Positions 29,000 through 35,852 of a stretch of 44,849 bases of DNA are shown one piece after another. Location: assembly GCA_044224705.1 (NCBI GenBank), contig JBGAJY010000020.1, positions 1 through 44,849 on the forward strand, read 5' to 3'. This stretch comes from M3007 sp044224705. GTDB lineage: Bacteria > Bacteroidota > Bacteroidia > Chitinophagales > Saprospiraceae. The notes beneath the pieces were generated by a model. That model was given only the letters and a program-made list of their open reading frames with translations, ran no database searches and was not told the DNA's origin. The stretch's first letter is position 1; each line of letters starts with the position of its first letter. Both the position numbers and the translations under genes were made by a program.

Positions 29000-29313
29000 A
29001 ATTTGAGTGTTGAGTAAAGAGTGGACAACAAAGTTCGGAGGTCATTGTCCGCAACACTTGACCGATTGCCGGATGTTTTGGCACTTTTCATCGAATGCGG
29101 CGCCGGCTTGTACTTTTCAAATACTATTTTGTACTTTTTCTTTCTCAATAAGAATTCTTTCTTAAAATCGCAATGATACAAATTTTATTCCGGCGATGAC
29201 CTTCATCATTGGCTGTCAAAGGATGCTGCCGGATTTTTGCCTTCGACTTCTTCAAGTCTGTAGAAGCAGAATTTGTAACCGCGTTTTTCACAAAAATTTA
29301 CCGTCCAAAGTTT
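29000..29313. other. Divergent intergenic region, peroxiredoxin / MBL-rhodanese 1
   Basis: A 314-bp non-coding region. It contains a degenerate Crp-type palindrome with a -7 element for the plus-strand gene (29195-29239, listed separately), a 10-bp palindrome AAGAATTCTT (29150-29159) and a possible minus-strand -7 element (CAAAGTT, 29029-29035) for the peroxiredoxin without a GTGA palindrome at the usual distance. Confidence 0.5.
29195..29239 (+). promoter_or_regulatory. Degenerate Crp-type site plus -7 element, MBL-rhodanese 1 promoter
   Basis: GATGACCTTCATCATT (29195-29210) keeps the TGA-N6-TCA core with ATGA/TCAT half-sites. ATTTTTG at 29233-29239 is an A-N-N-TTTG element whose first T is 26 nt from the palindrome edge, one less than in the six consensus promoters. 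This makes it a plausible but weaker member of the set. Confidence 0.45.
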
Positions 29314-30726
29314 ATGAAAGTTGAACAACTGTATACCGGCTGCCTTGCCGAAGCGGCATACTACATCGAATCAGAAGGCGAAGCGGCCATCATCGACCCA
29401 CTCCGGGAAACAAAGCCTTACATCGACCGCGCAGCTGCCGATGGGGCGAAGATCAAATACGTGCTGGAGACCCACTTTCACGCCGACTTTGTCAGCGGAC
29501 ACTTGGATTTGGCGAAAAAAACCGGCGCCACAATCGTATATGGCCCCACTGCAAAGCCCAATTTTGAAGCCCATGTAGCCTCGGACGGCGAAGTGCTGAA
29601 AATCGGCAAAGTGAGCCTGGTCGTGCTCCATACGCCGGGGCATACCATGGAATCATCCTGTTTTCTTCTTCGCGATGAAAAGGGCAAAGACGTCGCTGTT
29701 TTCACCGGTGACACGCTCTTCATTGGCGACGTAGGCCGCCCCGACCTTGCGGTAAAAAGCGATGTTTCCCGCGAAGATCTTGCCGGAATGTTGTTCGACT
29801 CGCTCCGCAACAAGATCATGACGCTGCCCGACGACGTCACGGTTTATCCCGGCCACGGCGCCGGTTCGGCCTGCGGTAAAAAAATGGCCAAGGAAACCGA
29901 AAGCACGATTGGTATTCAAAAACAATTCAACTACGCCCTGCGCGCCGACATGACCCGCGCCGACTTCGTGAAAGAAGTCACCACAGGGCTGGTTGAGCCG
30001 CCGCAGTATTTCCCGAAAAACGCTGTGATCAACCGGATGGGCTACGACAGCATCGATCAGGTGATGTCGCGCGGAGTGCAACCGCTGTCGGTGCGTGAAT
30101 TCGTGACTGTGGCCGAGTCGACCGGAGCCATTCTGCTCGACACCCGCAGCAAGGAAGAATTTGCGAAAGGCTTTATCCCGGGCGCCATTTTTATCGGCCT
30201 GGACGGACAGTTTGCCTCCTGGGTAGGTACCCTGATCACCGATTTGCAACAGCCGTTGCTCCTGATCAGCGATCCGGGCAAGGAAGAAGAAGCCGTCACC
30301 CGGCTGGCCCGCGTAGGTTACGACAACTGCCAGGGCTATCTGGCCGGCGGCATCGCAGCCTGGAAGGCTGAACACCGCGACCTCGATACCATTGAAAATA
30401 TTTCGCCCGAAGCCTTTTTGCTGCGCCACGGCAAAGGGTCGGAAAAAACGCTGGATGTGCGCCGCAAAAGCGAATTCGACAGCGAACACCTGATTGGTGC
30501 GCAAAACTTCCCGCTCGATTTTATCAACCGCAACATGGCAGAAATTGACCGCGACCAAACTTACCTGGTGTATTGCGCCGGCGGCTACCGCTCCACCATC
30601 GCGGCGAGTATTTTGAAAAGCCGTGGTTTTGAAAAGCTGATCAATGTGGAAGGCGGTTTTGCTGCGATAAAAGCTACTGGAAAGGCGCCGCTGACCCAAT
30701 TTGTCGAGCAGGTGACCGAATTGTAA
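29314..30726 (+). CDS. Persulfide-dioxygenase-like MBL fold / double rhodanese fusion (copy 1)
   Basis: A 470-residue protein. Residues 1-240 are an ETHE1-type metallo-beta-lactamase domain: THFHADFVSGH (H54, H56, D58), HTPGHT (H110), FTGDTLFIGDVGRPD (D133). These give the His-His-Asp iron site; the usual HxHxDH second His is Phe59. A first rhodanese domain (about 265-355) has Asp in place of the catalytic Cys (LLISDPG) and is probably structural. The second (about 370-465) has the active loop CAGGYRS with C421. Such fusions oxidise glutathione- or bacillithiol-type persulfides to sulfite and transfer sulfane sulfur. I use ATG 29314 (MKVEQLYTG) because the paralogue at 35853-37271 starts MKIEQIYTG. 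Its terminator is at 30762. Confidence 0.88.
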   Translation: MKVEQLYTGCLAEAAYYIESEGEAAIIDPLRETKPYIDRAAADGAKIKYVLETHFHADFVSGHLDLAKKTGATIVYGPTAKPNFEAHVASDGEVLKIGKVSLVVLHTPGHTMESSCFLLRDEKGKDVAVFTGDTLFIGDVGRPDLAVKSDVSREDLAGMLFDSLRNKIMTLPDDVTVYPGHGAGSACGKKMAKETESTIGIQKQFNYALRADMTRADFVKEVTTGLVEPPQYFPKNAVINRMGYDSIDQVMSRGVQPLSVREFVTVAESTGAILLDTRSKEEFAKGFIPGAIFIGLDGQFASWVGTLITDLQQPLLLISDPGKEEEAVTRLARVGYDNCQGYLAGGIAAWKAEHRDLDTIENISPEAFLLRHGKGSEKTLDVRRKSEFDSEHLIGAQNFPLDFINRNMAEIDRDQTYLVYCAGGYRSTIAASILKSRGFEKLINVEGGFAAIKATGKAPLTQFVEQVTEL

Positions 30727-30761
30727 CAACCGAATACTTGACAGAGTAGTTTTCTATAATG

Positions 30762-30796
30762 AACCCGCCCGCCGAAATTGGCCGGGCGGGTTTATC
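30762..30796 (+). terminator. Terminator after MBL-rhodanese 1
   Basis: A GC-rich hairpin of ten pairs (30762-30771 with 30783-30792), extendable by a bulged GCC/GGC inner stem, followed by TTTAT. It lies directly before the next gene's -7 element. Confidence 0.65.
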
Positions 30797-30800
30797 TTTG
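30793..30800 (+). promoter_or_regulatory. -7 element TATCTTTG for the TlpA-like gene
   Basis: A full match to TAnnTTTG, 52 bp before the ATG at 30853. No Crp-type palindrome lies upstream, since that space is taken by the preceding terminator. Confidence 0.55.
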
Positions 30801-30852
30801 GTAGGGTAGGGGACATGAACAACAAAATAATTATAAATATTTGATTATCAAA

Positions 30853-32049
30853 ATGCTACATCGATTTATCCTTCCTGGATGGTTTTGCCTGATGAGCGCC
30901 TGGGCCATCCAATGTCAGACGGCTCAATCGCCCGCCCTGAGCGGGACCATTCAAATGGGCGAAAACTGGAAGCCGGTTTTGTACCTCGTCAAGCCGCGTT
31001 CCTTTAAGGAGATTGCCGCCAATTACAGCGGAGCGGTAGTCGATTCAGCGGCGATCGGCCCCGATGGCCATTTTGCCTTTAATCATTTCACGCCTCCGGA
31101 ACAGGCAACGCTCTATCAGATTTTCATTCAGGAATCGGGCAGTCGTTTTGCGAATAAAATATCTCATGACAACCCATGGCTGTCCAATTATTGCCCCGTT
31201 ATTTTAAAAAGAGGAGAATCGCTGCGTATTACAGCCTTTGCAGACCATCTCCAGCAAAGTGCCCGCATCGAGCGGCCTACGCCCGAAAACAAGGCCTTGC
31301 TTTCACTCCGCGATATTCGGCTGAAAGCTTTTAATGATCTGGAAAAGCAAAAAAATGGATTGGATGCCCATGATGAAAATGCCATTCTGGCCCAGGAGGA
31401 GGCCGTCGGCTGGTACAGGGCGCCATTGATGACATTTGCAGACAGCACCCCATTTATGCTCCCCGCATTGGTTGCGGTCAGGTGGGTGAGCCCCGAGGGC
31501 GATTACGAACGGGTTCCTGAATTCCTGAACGGCCAGTGCAAACGCTGGCAAGCGACATCGCCGGATCAAATTTTTGTGGGTGAGCTGTGCGCATTGAGCA
31601 ACCCGGAGCGGCTGCCACTTCTTGTCGGAGGAACGATGCCCGACTTTGCCTTGCCGATGTTGCACGGCGACACGGTACACTTGAAAAGCCTGATGGGCAC
31701 ACGGCTGACCGTCATAGATTTATGGGCTTCCTGGTGTGCGCCCTGCCGAAGAGAAAACCGTGAATTCCTCGTTCCATTGTGGAACGAATTTGCTAAAAAA
31801 GGGCTGCAAATCGTCGGCTATTCGCTCGACAGCAGTCAGGGTGCCTGGCAATCCGCCATTGAGAAAGACCACGCCGATTGGCCACAAGCATCGCACCTTC
31901 AAGGCGATGCCAGTCCATTTCTGGAAGCGCTTCGCATCACGACTATTCCCGCCAATTTCCTCGTCGATGCCGAAGGGACAGTGGTGGCTAAAAACCTTCA
32001 CGGAGCGTCCCTGAAAACCTTTGTAGAGGATTATTTATCTAAAAATTAG
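30853..32049 (+). CDS. TlpA-family thiol-disulfide oxidoreductase with N-terminal DUF4369-like domain
   Basis: A 398-residue exported thioredoxin-like protein. The signal peptide runs to about residue 24 (MLHRFILPGWFCLMSAWAIQ). An N-terminal beta-rich domain (about 30-260) resembles the DUF4369 regions common before Bacteroidota TlpA domains. The thioredoxin domain (about 265-398) has WASWCAPCRRE with the WCxxC pair, then ITTIPANFLVDAEGTVV with the cis-Pro. It likely reduces or exchanges disulfides in the periplasm, such as cytochrome c heme-binding cysteines, which would fit the diheme cytochrome nearby. Its TAG overlaps the convergent gene's TAA within TTAG (32046-32049). ATG at 30853 is used rather than a TTG four codons earlier. 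Confidence 0.85.
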   Translation: MLHRFILPGWFCLMSAWAIQCQTAQSPALSGTIQMGENWKPVLYLVKPRSFKEIAANYSGAVVDSAAIGPDGHFAFNHFTPPEQATLYQIFIQESGSRFANKISHDNPWLSNYCPVILKRGESLRITAFADHLQQSARIERPTPENKALLSLRDIRLKAFNDLEKQKNGLDAHDENAILAQEEAVGWYRAPLMTFADSTPFMLPALVAVRWVSPEGDYERVPEFLNGQCKRWQATSPDQIFVGELCALSNPERLPLLVGGTMPDFALPMLHGDTVHLKSLMGTRLTVIDLWASWCAPCRRENREFLVPLWNEFAKKGLQIVGYSLDSSQGAWQSAIEKDHADWPQASHLQGDASPFLEALRITTIPANFLVDAEGTVVAKNLHGASLKTFVEDYLSKN

Positions 32050-32261
32050 CCTTTTTTCCCTTCTGCCGGGCAAGTTGAAATACCAAACAGCGTATAAATC
32101 GGGCAAAAACTCATCACACTGGTCAGGGCAAAAATGACGGCTACTACCAAAGCGACAATACCCAATGTGCCGCTGAGCGTACCGTTGAAGAAAAGAAAAG
32201 CAGCAATGGCTGCGATCAGGAGGCGAATGACCCGGTCGGCGGATCCCATATTTTTTTTCAT
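32046..32261 (-). CDS. Small DUF2892-like membrane protein
   Basis: A 71-residue protein with two hydrophobic helices (about 14-28 and 33-50) and a conserved-looking SFCPIYTLFGISTC segment bearing two cysteines, as in DUF2892/YgaP-type tails. Proteins of this family often sit beside or fused to rhodaneses, and here it is in the same operon as one. A cysteine-bearing membrane helix pair suggests sulfane sulfur or sulfide passage, but that is inference. It is the last gene of the minus-strand operon starting at 34201. Confidence 0.8.
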   Translation of the reverse strand: MKKNMGSADRVIRLLIAAIAAFLFFNGTLSGTLGIVALVVAVIFALTSVMSFCPIYTLFGISTCPAEGKKG

Positions 32262-32282
32262 GGCAGAAGTGAATTTGTATGT

Positions 32283-32381
32283 TTAGGAAATGAGTTGTAT
32301 CAGCCACACAATCAGCGCAATAAGCCCCGCGCAAATCACGCAGGCCATCGCCAGTTTGATTGGACTGGAAAGTCTTTTCAT
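32283..32381 (-). CDS. 32-residue single-helix membrane peptide
   Basis: A very small gene, ATG at 32381 and stop at 32285-32283, encoding MKRLSSPIK followed by a hydrophobic helix (LAMACVICAGLIALIVWLIQ) and a short LIS end. Two cysteines lie in the helix (MACVIC). It fits exactly between the flanking operon genes, 19 bp after one and 21 bp before the next, which supports it being real. No family recognised. Confidence 0.6.
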   Translation of the reverse strand: MKRLSSPIKLAMACVICAGLIALIVWLIQLIS

Positions 32382-32400
32382 AGGTTGACGAGGTATCAAC

Positions 32401-32649
32401 TTACCGGACTTCTTCAGCAATAATTTCTTCCGAATGTTGCCCGGTTGATTCCAAGGCTTGAACCCTGCGCGGGTCTCCGCATCCGGCACTGCCGCAGCAG
32501 CCCACATCGAAAATGGCTTGCATGGCGAACAGGCCGCCAGGAATCAGCAACAACCATTCGCCTGTTCGGATGGCTTCCATAAAGGCCCAGATAGCGATGC
32601 CCAGGCGGAGGAATCGCATGAAATGCCAATTCTTCAAAAGAGCGGTCAT
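32401..32649 (-). CDS. Small membrane protein with CCGSAGC motif
   Basis: An 82-residue protein: two hydrophobic stretches (about 12-25 and 31-46), then FDVGCCGSAGCGDPRR, a cysteine cluster just after the second helix. A polar, acidic tail ends it. Short Bacteroidota proteins of this kind are often found beside rhodaneses; function unknown, possibly sulfur handling at the membrane. ATG at 32649 lies 7 nt after the rhodanese stop. A later Met (MRFLRLG, 32619) is an alternative start. Confidence 0.72.
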   Translation of the reverse strand: MTALLKNWHFMRFLRLGIAIWAFMEAIRTGEWLLLIPGGLFAMQAIFDVGCCGSAGCGDPRRVQALESTGQHSEEIIAEEVR

Positions 32650-32656
32650 AATCAAG

Positions 32657-33049
32657 TTATTGCGGCACTGTTTTTTGTTTGGCGTAGAGCCAGCCATTCA
32701 TGCCCGGTGAGAGGTCGTATAATTCCTTAAATCCTTCTTTTCCAAGTATTTCTGCGGCCTGAGCGCTGCGGCTTCCTGCTGCGCAATAGATCAGTAGCGG
32801 CTTGTTTTTATCCAGTTTTGCCGTCTGCTGCGCAAAGCTGTCGCCTGTGAAATTGATGTTCACCGAGCCTTCAATCCGGCCGGTGGCAGCCAATTCGCCG
32901 GGCGTCCGGAGATCCACAATTTGCAGGTCCTTTTTTTGCGCCATTAACTGTTGGGCTTCCGGGACGTTCACGCGTTTGACCCCGGGTTGTTCAGCGCAAC
33001 CGGCAAGGGTAAGGGCAACGAGTGCAATCAGGAAAGTGAATTGTTTCAT
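32657..33049 (-). CDS. Rhodanese-like lipoprotein
   Basis: A 130-residue single rhodanese domain exported as a lipoprotein: signal peptide MKQFTFLIALVALTLAGC with lipobox LAGC. The rhodanese fold shows IVDLRTPGELAATGRIEGSVNI and the active-site loop YCAAGSRSAQ with the catalytic Cys, then DLSPGMNGW. It would bind sulfane sulfur as a persulfide in the periplasm, close to the YeeE/YedE transporter encoded just upstream. ATG at 33049 is set by the signal peptide; it is 22 bp after the previous gene. Confidence 0.88.
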   Translation of the reverse strand: MKQFTFLIALVALTLAGCAEQPGVKRVNVPEAQQLMAQKKDLQIVDLRTPGELAATGRIEGSVNINFTGDSFAQQTAKLDKNKPLLIYCAAGSRSAQAAEILGKEGFKELYDLSPGMNGWLYAKQKTVPQ

Positions 33050-33071
33050 CTTTATGATTTTCAATGATTTA

Positions 33072-33614
33072 TCAATGAGGTAAGCGGTCACGGAAATAGC
33101 CATATACCCAGGTGCCCGTAATAGCGCTGATGAGCGTGATCAGAATCACCGAAGCACCGGTACCGATTTGGGCAAAAAGCGGTCCGGGACATGCGCCGGT
33201 CATGGCCCAGCCGAGGCCAAACAAAAGGCCGCCAAATATTTGCCCCCGGTTGAATTTTTTGGGATGGAAAAGAATTTCCTCGCCGTAAATACTTCTGACC
33301 TTGAATTTTTTAATCAGAAAAACGGACAAAGCACCCACCGCTACGGCGGTGCCGATCACGCCATACATGTGAAAGGATTCCAGCCGGAACATCTCCTGAA
33401 TACGGTACCAGGAAACGATTTCGGCTTTCACGAAGGCGATCCCGAAAAACAAGCCGATGGCTGTATACTTTAAGTTATACCAACCGGGGTGTTTCAATTG
33501 CGATTCATTCACGCACATTGTGTCCAGCGAACGGACTTCAAAGTCGGTCGGTATCAGTTCTGCCGGTGTTTGGAGCGGCGCGCCGGTGGACGAAAAAGAT
33601 GTTATTTCAGACAT
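33072..33614 (-). CDS. YeeE/YedE family sulfur transporter subunit (half 2)
   Basis: A 180-residue membrane protein with about four helices. GLGWAMTGACPGPLFAQIG near residue 137 carries the conserved Cys of the YeeE/YedE family. Full-length YeeE imports thiosulfate through a line of cysteines; split pairs such as this (PmpA/PmpB type) are common. A soluble N-terminal stretch of about 45 residues precedes the first helix. It follows its partner gene by 26 bp. Transport of thiosulfate or another sulfur species is inferred from the family. Confidence 0.88.
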   Translation of the reverse strand: MSEITSFSSTGAPLQTPAELIPTDFEVRSLDTMCVNESQLKHPGWYNLKYTAIGLFFGIAFVKAEIVSWYRIQEMFRLESFHMYGVIGTAVAVGALSVFLIKKFKVRSIYGEEILFHPKKFNRGQIFGGLLFGLGWAMTGACPGPLFAQIGTGASVILITLISAITGTWVYGYFRDRLPH

Positions 33615-33640
33615 ATCTTTTATTTCTGAATATGCATTTT

Positions 33641-34201
33641 TTACAGCGACAGTATGAATGGCAACAGGAGGTTGGTCATGAGAAAGCCTCCGATCATGAA
33701 AGAGATCGTTGCAATGAGCGACGGAAACTGAAGGTCTGAAAGACCCATGATAGCATGGCCGGATGTGCAGCCGCCGGCGTAACGGGTGCCAAAGCCTACC
33801 AGAAAGCCACCTGCAACCATTAGTACGAACCCTCGGAGACTCATCAGGCTGTCCCAGCTGAACAGATCGGCAGGCAACAACCCATTTATTTGCGTGATGC
33901 CCTGTGCAGCCAGGTCACTGGCAAGTTCGGGGTGTATCTGGATGGGGTTTGGATTTTTCAGCCAAATTGTGGCAATTACGGCGCCTGCGATGATGCCGCC
34001 AACGAAAAAGAAATTCCATGATTCCTTCTTCCAGTCGTATTGGAAAAATTTCACGTTGGCAGGGATGCAGGCTGCACAGATATGCCTCAGGTTCGCCGAG
34101 ATACCAAAATGTTTATTGCCCAAAATCAACAAAGCGGGCACCGTCAGGCCAATAATAATGCCGGCAGCCCACCAGGGCCAGGGTTGAGAGAGTAGTTCCA
34201 T
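33641..34201 (-). CDS. YeeE/YedE family sulfur transporter subunit (half 1)
   Basis: A 186-residue membrane protein with four to five helices. The family motif GFGTRYAGGCTSGHAIMG (about residues 136-153) holds the conserved Cys. CAAC and further Cys lie in the N-terminal region (HICAACIPANVKFF). Together with the next gene it would make a complete transporter. It leads an operon of six genes (34201 down to 32046) under a Crp-type promoter at 34224-34269. Confidence 0.88.
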   Translation of the reverse strand: MELLSQPWPWWAAGIIIGLTVPALLILGNKHFGISANLRHICAACIPANVKFFQYDWKKESWNFFFVGGIIAGAVIATIWLKNPNPIQIHPELASDLAAQGITQINGLLPADLFSWDSLMSLRGFVLMVAGGFLVGFGTRYAGGCTSGHAIMGLSDLQFPSLIATISFMIGGFLMTNLLLPFILSL

Positions 34202-34223
34202 GATACATCAGTCTTTGTCGGTA

Positions 34224-34269
34224 CAAAAATGGCCACCCGGCGTGCTGCCAAGGCGTGATAATTGTCACG
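34224..34269 (-). promoter_or_regulatory. Crp-type activator site plus -7 element, YeeE operon promoter
   Basis: The palindrome CGTGATAATTGTCACG at 34254-34269 is followed on the minus strand by A-N-N-TTTG (CAAAAAT on plus, 34224-34230), again 27 nt from palindrome edge to the first T. It serves the six-gene transporter/rhodanese operon. Confidence 0.85.
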
Positions 34270-34280
34270 GTAGACGCGGT

Positions 34281-35684
34281 TTAATAAGTGTAATTGAAAA
34301 TAAGGTTGTATTGCAACATGTCGACCCGGTTGATTACCAGTTTGTCTTTGCCGTAGGTCGCACCTATGCGGCCTTTATACACCAGGAGAAATTGCGCGCG
34401 CAAGCCTTGCAGGAATCCACCGAAAGCGTAGCGGGTATCGAAATTCAATTGCCGGAAGGCAGGAAAGGCGTATTTGTTGAGATCGGTCTGCCGCACGTCG
34501 GGCAGGTAAAAATGCCCGTAAGACAGCCCCAGGCGGAGGGTTTTATGTCGGTTGACCCAGTTAACGCGTCCGTTAAAGGCCTGCATGTCGCCACTGCCTT
34601 CGACGCGTTCCCTCGCCATAAAAGTGTAAAAAGGCTCCCGTCCCCATTCCCTTGGAGAAAGGAAGCGACCGTCACTGGTAATCCAGGTATAAGCGCCGAT
34701 CGCTTGCCAAGGTCCACGTTGCCAACCCGCCTGAGCGCTAAAGACGTTGGAGCGGCCGTTTTTAGGGAAATAGGATTTTGAAACATCGGAATTTCCGCCG
34801 TCCGCCAGCACATTCTGGTGAGTGGCCTGGATGCCAAGCAGTAACTGGTGACCTTTTTTTAGGGGCTGGTTGTAATCAGCCTGAATAAAAACCGTGTTGA
34901 AAATATTATCGACGTATTGGTCCCAGACCTGAACCCGGGCGTTCGAGCCGAGTTTTCCCGTGATTCCCAACAGCCCGATTCCATTACTACTCAGTTGTTC
35001 GGCATATCCGCTGGCCGTACCGTCTGGATTGAGTCCCATGGGGTATAACCCGATCGACTTGCCAATGCCGTACCATCGTACGGTGCTCCTGGGTGAAATT
35101 TTCCAAAGCCATCCGCCTTCGAGGCTGAAATTATTGGTCAGCCGGCTTTCAAGCCAGATCCCGGCTTCGGCCGTCGGACGCATACGGCCGTCCTGGCCAT
35201 TGATGAATGGAGTATTCAGGATTTGTTTGCCGAAAGTAATCCGGGAGCTTTTCCAGCGGTAACGCAACCATAACTCTTCCAGGCGGTCGAGATCATGGCG
35301 GTTTTTAGGGTTTTCAACATCGAATAGCCCGATTTCGTATCGATTGGATGCACCCGTGGCAGGGTCTTTCGCTGAAAGGTCGGACGAGCACAAATTGAAA
35401 TGAAATACGCCGCCCAACCCGAATTGAAAATCTTTAAAGGAGGCCGTGCTAAAACGCAGTCCGCCGCCGGCCGCCCAGGCGTGGTAATCTGTGAGGCCAC
35501 TCGCATTATCGGTCAGCATAAAAAAGGAACGAAAGGAACCCTGAAACCGGCCTTTCACAAAAGCATCTCTTACACTGGGGGCCGCCGGCGGCGTATCCTG
35601 TTCCATTTTCAGGGGTAGAAATTCCTGTCCGGACAGCGTGCTCACCAAGGCCATAGCGCAAAATATCAAAACAACATTTTTCAT
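34281..35684 (-). CDS. OprD-family-like outer-membrane porin
   Basis: A 467-residue outer-membrane beta-barrel. A signal peptide (MKNVVLIFCAMALVSTLSGQ) is followed by amphipathic strands and OprD-like signatures: SFRSFFMLTDN, YHAWAAGGGLRF, ITFGKQILNTPFINGQDGRM, and the C-terminal aromatic ending LIFNYTY expected for BAM insertion. OprD porins admit small anionic or organic solutes; here it may let thiosulfate or another sulfur substrate into the periplasm, which is inference from its shared promoter type. It is monocistronic, upstream site at 35715-35760. Confidence 0.8.
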   Translation of the reverse strand: MKNVVLIFCAMALVSTLSGQEFLPLKMEQDTPPAAPSVRDAFVKGRFQGSFRSFFMLTDNASGLTDYHAWAAGGGLRFSTASFKDFQFGLGGVFHFNLCSSDLSAKDPATGASNRYEIGLFDVENPKNRHDLDRLEELWLRYRWKSSRITFGKQILNTPFINGQDGRMRPTAEAGIWLESRLTNNFSLEGGWLWKISPRSTVRWYGIGKSIGLYPMGLNPDGTASGYAEQLSSNGIGLLGITGKLGSNARVQVWDQYVDNIFNTVFIQADYNQPLKKGHQLLLGIQATHQNVLADGGNSDVSKSYFPKNGRSNVFSAQAGWQRGPWQAIGAYTWITSDGRFLSPREWGREPFYTFMARERVEGSGDMQAFNGRVNWVNRHKTLRLGLSYGHFYLPDVRQTDLNKYAFPAFRQLNFDTRYAFGGFLQGLRAQFLLVYKGRIGATYGKDKLVINRVDMLQYNLIFNYTY

Positions 35685-35714
35685 TTTAACAACTTGATAT
35701 TCATGTATTTACAG

Positions 35715-35760
35715 CAAATATCAAGGAGGTGTAAGCATACTTTTCGTGACTTTTATCACA
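35715..35760 (-). promoter_or_regulatory. Crp-type activator site plus -7 element, porin promoter
   Basis: The palindrome CGTGACTTTTATCACA at 35745-35760 is followed on the minus strand by A-N-N-TTTG (CAAATAT on plus, 35715-35721), spacing 27 nt as in the other promoters. Confidence 0.82.
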
Positions 35761-35770
35761 TTAATAAATG

Positions 35771-35811
35771 ATAAAAAAGATGGCTGCCAGAATGAATCTG
35801 GCAGCCATCTT
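35771..35811 (-). terminator. Terminator after MBL-rhodanese 2
   Basis: A perfect 14-bp inverted repeat (35777-35790 with 35798-35811, 7-nt loop) followed on the minus strand by a T-rich tract. It ends the MBL-rhodanese 2 transcript before the porin promoter. Confidence 0.9.
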
Positions 35812-35852
35812 AACACAAGCAGATATCAAAAAAACAAAGTGAAATCAATGCA

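Noticed and set aside
29029..29072. Possible Crp-type promoter for the peroxiredoxin
   Set aside because: There is a CAAAGTT at the right place, but the sequence 27 nt away (CTTGACCGATTGCCGG) is not a GTGA-N6-TCAC palindrome.
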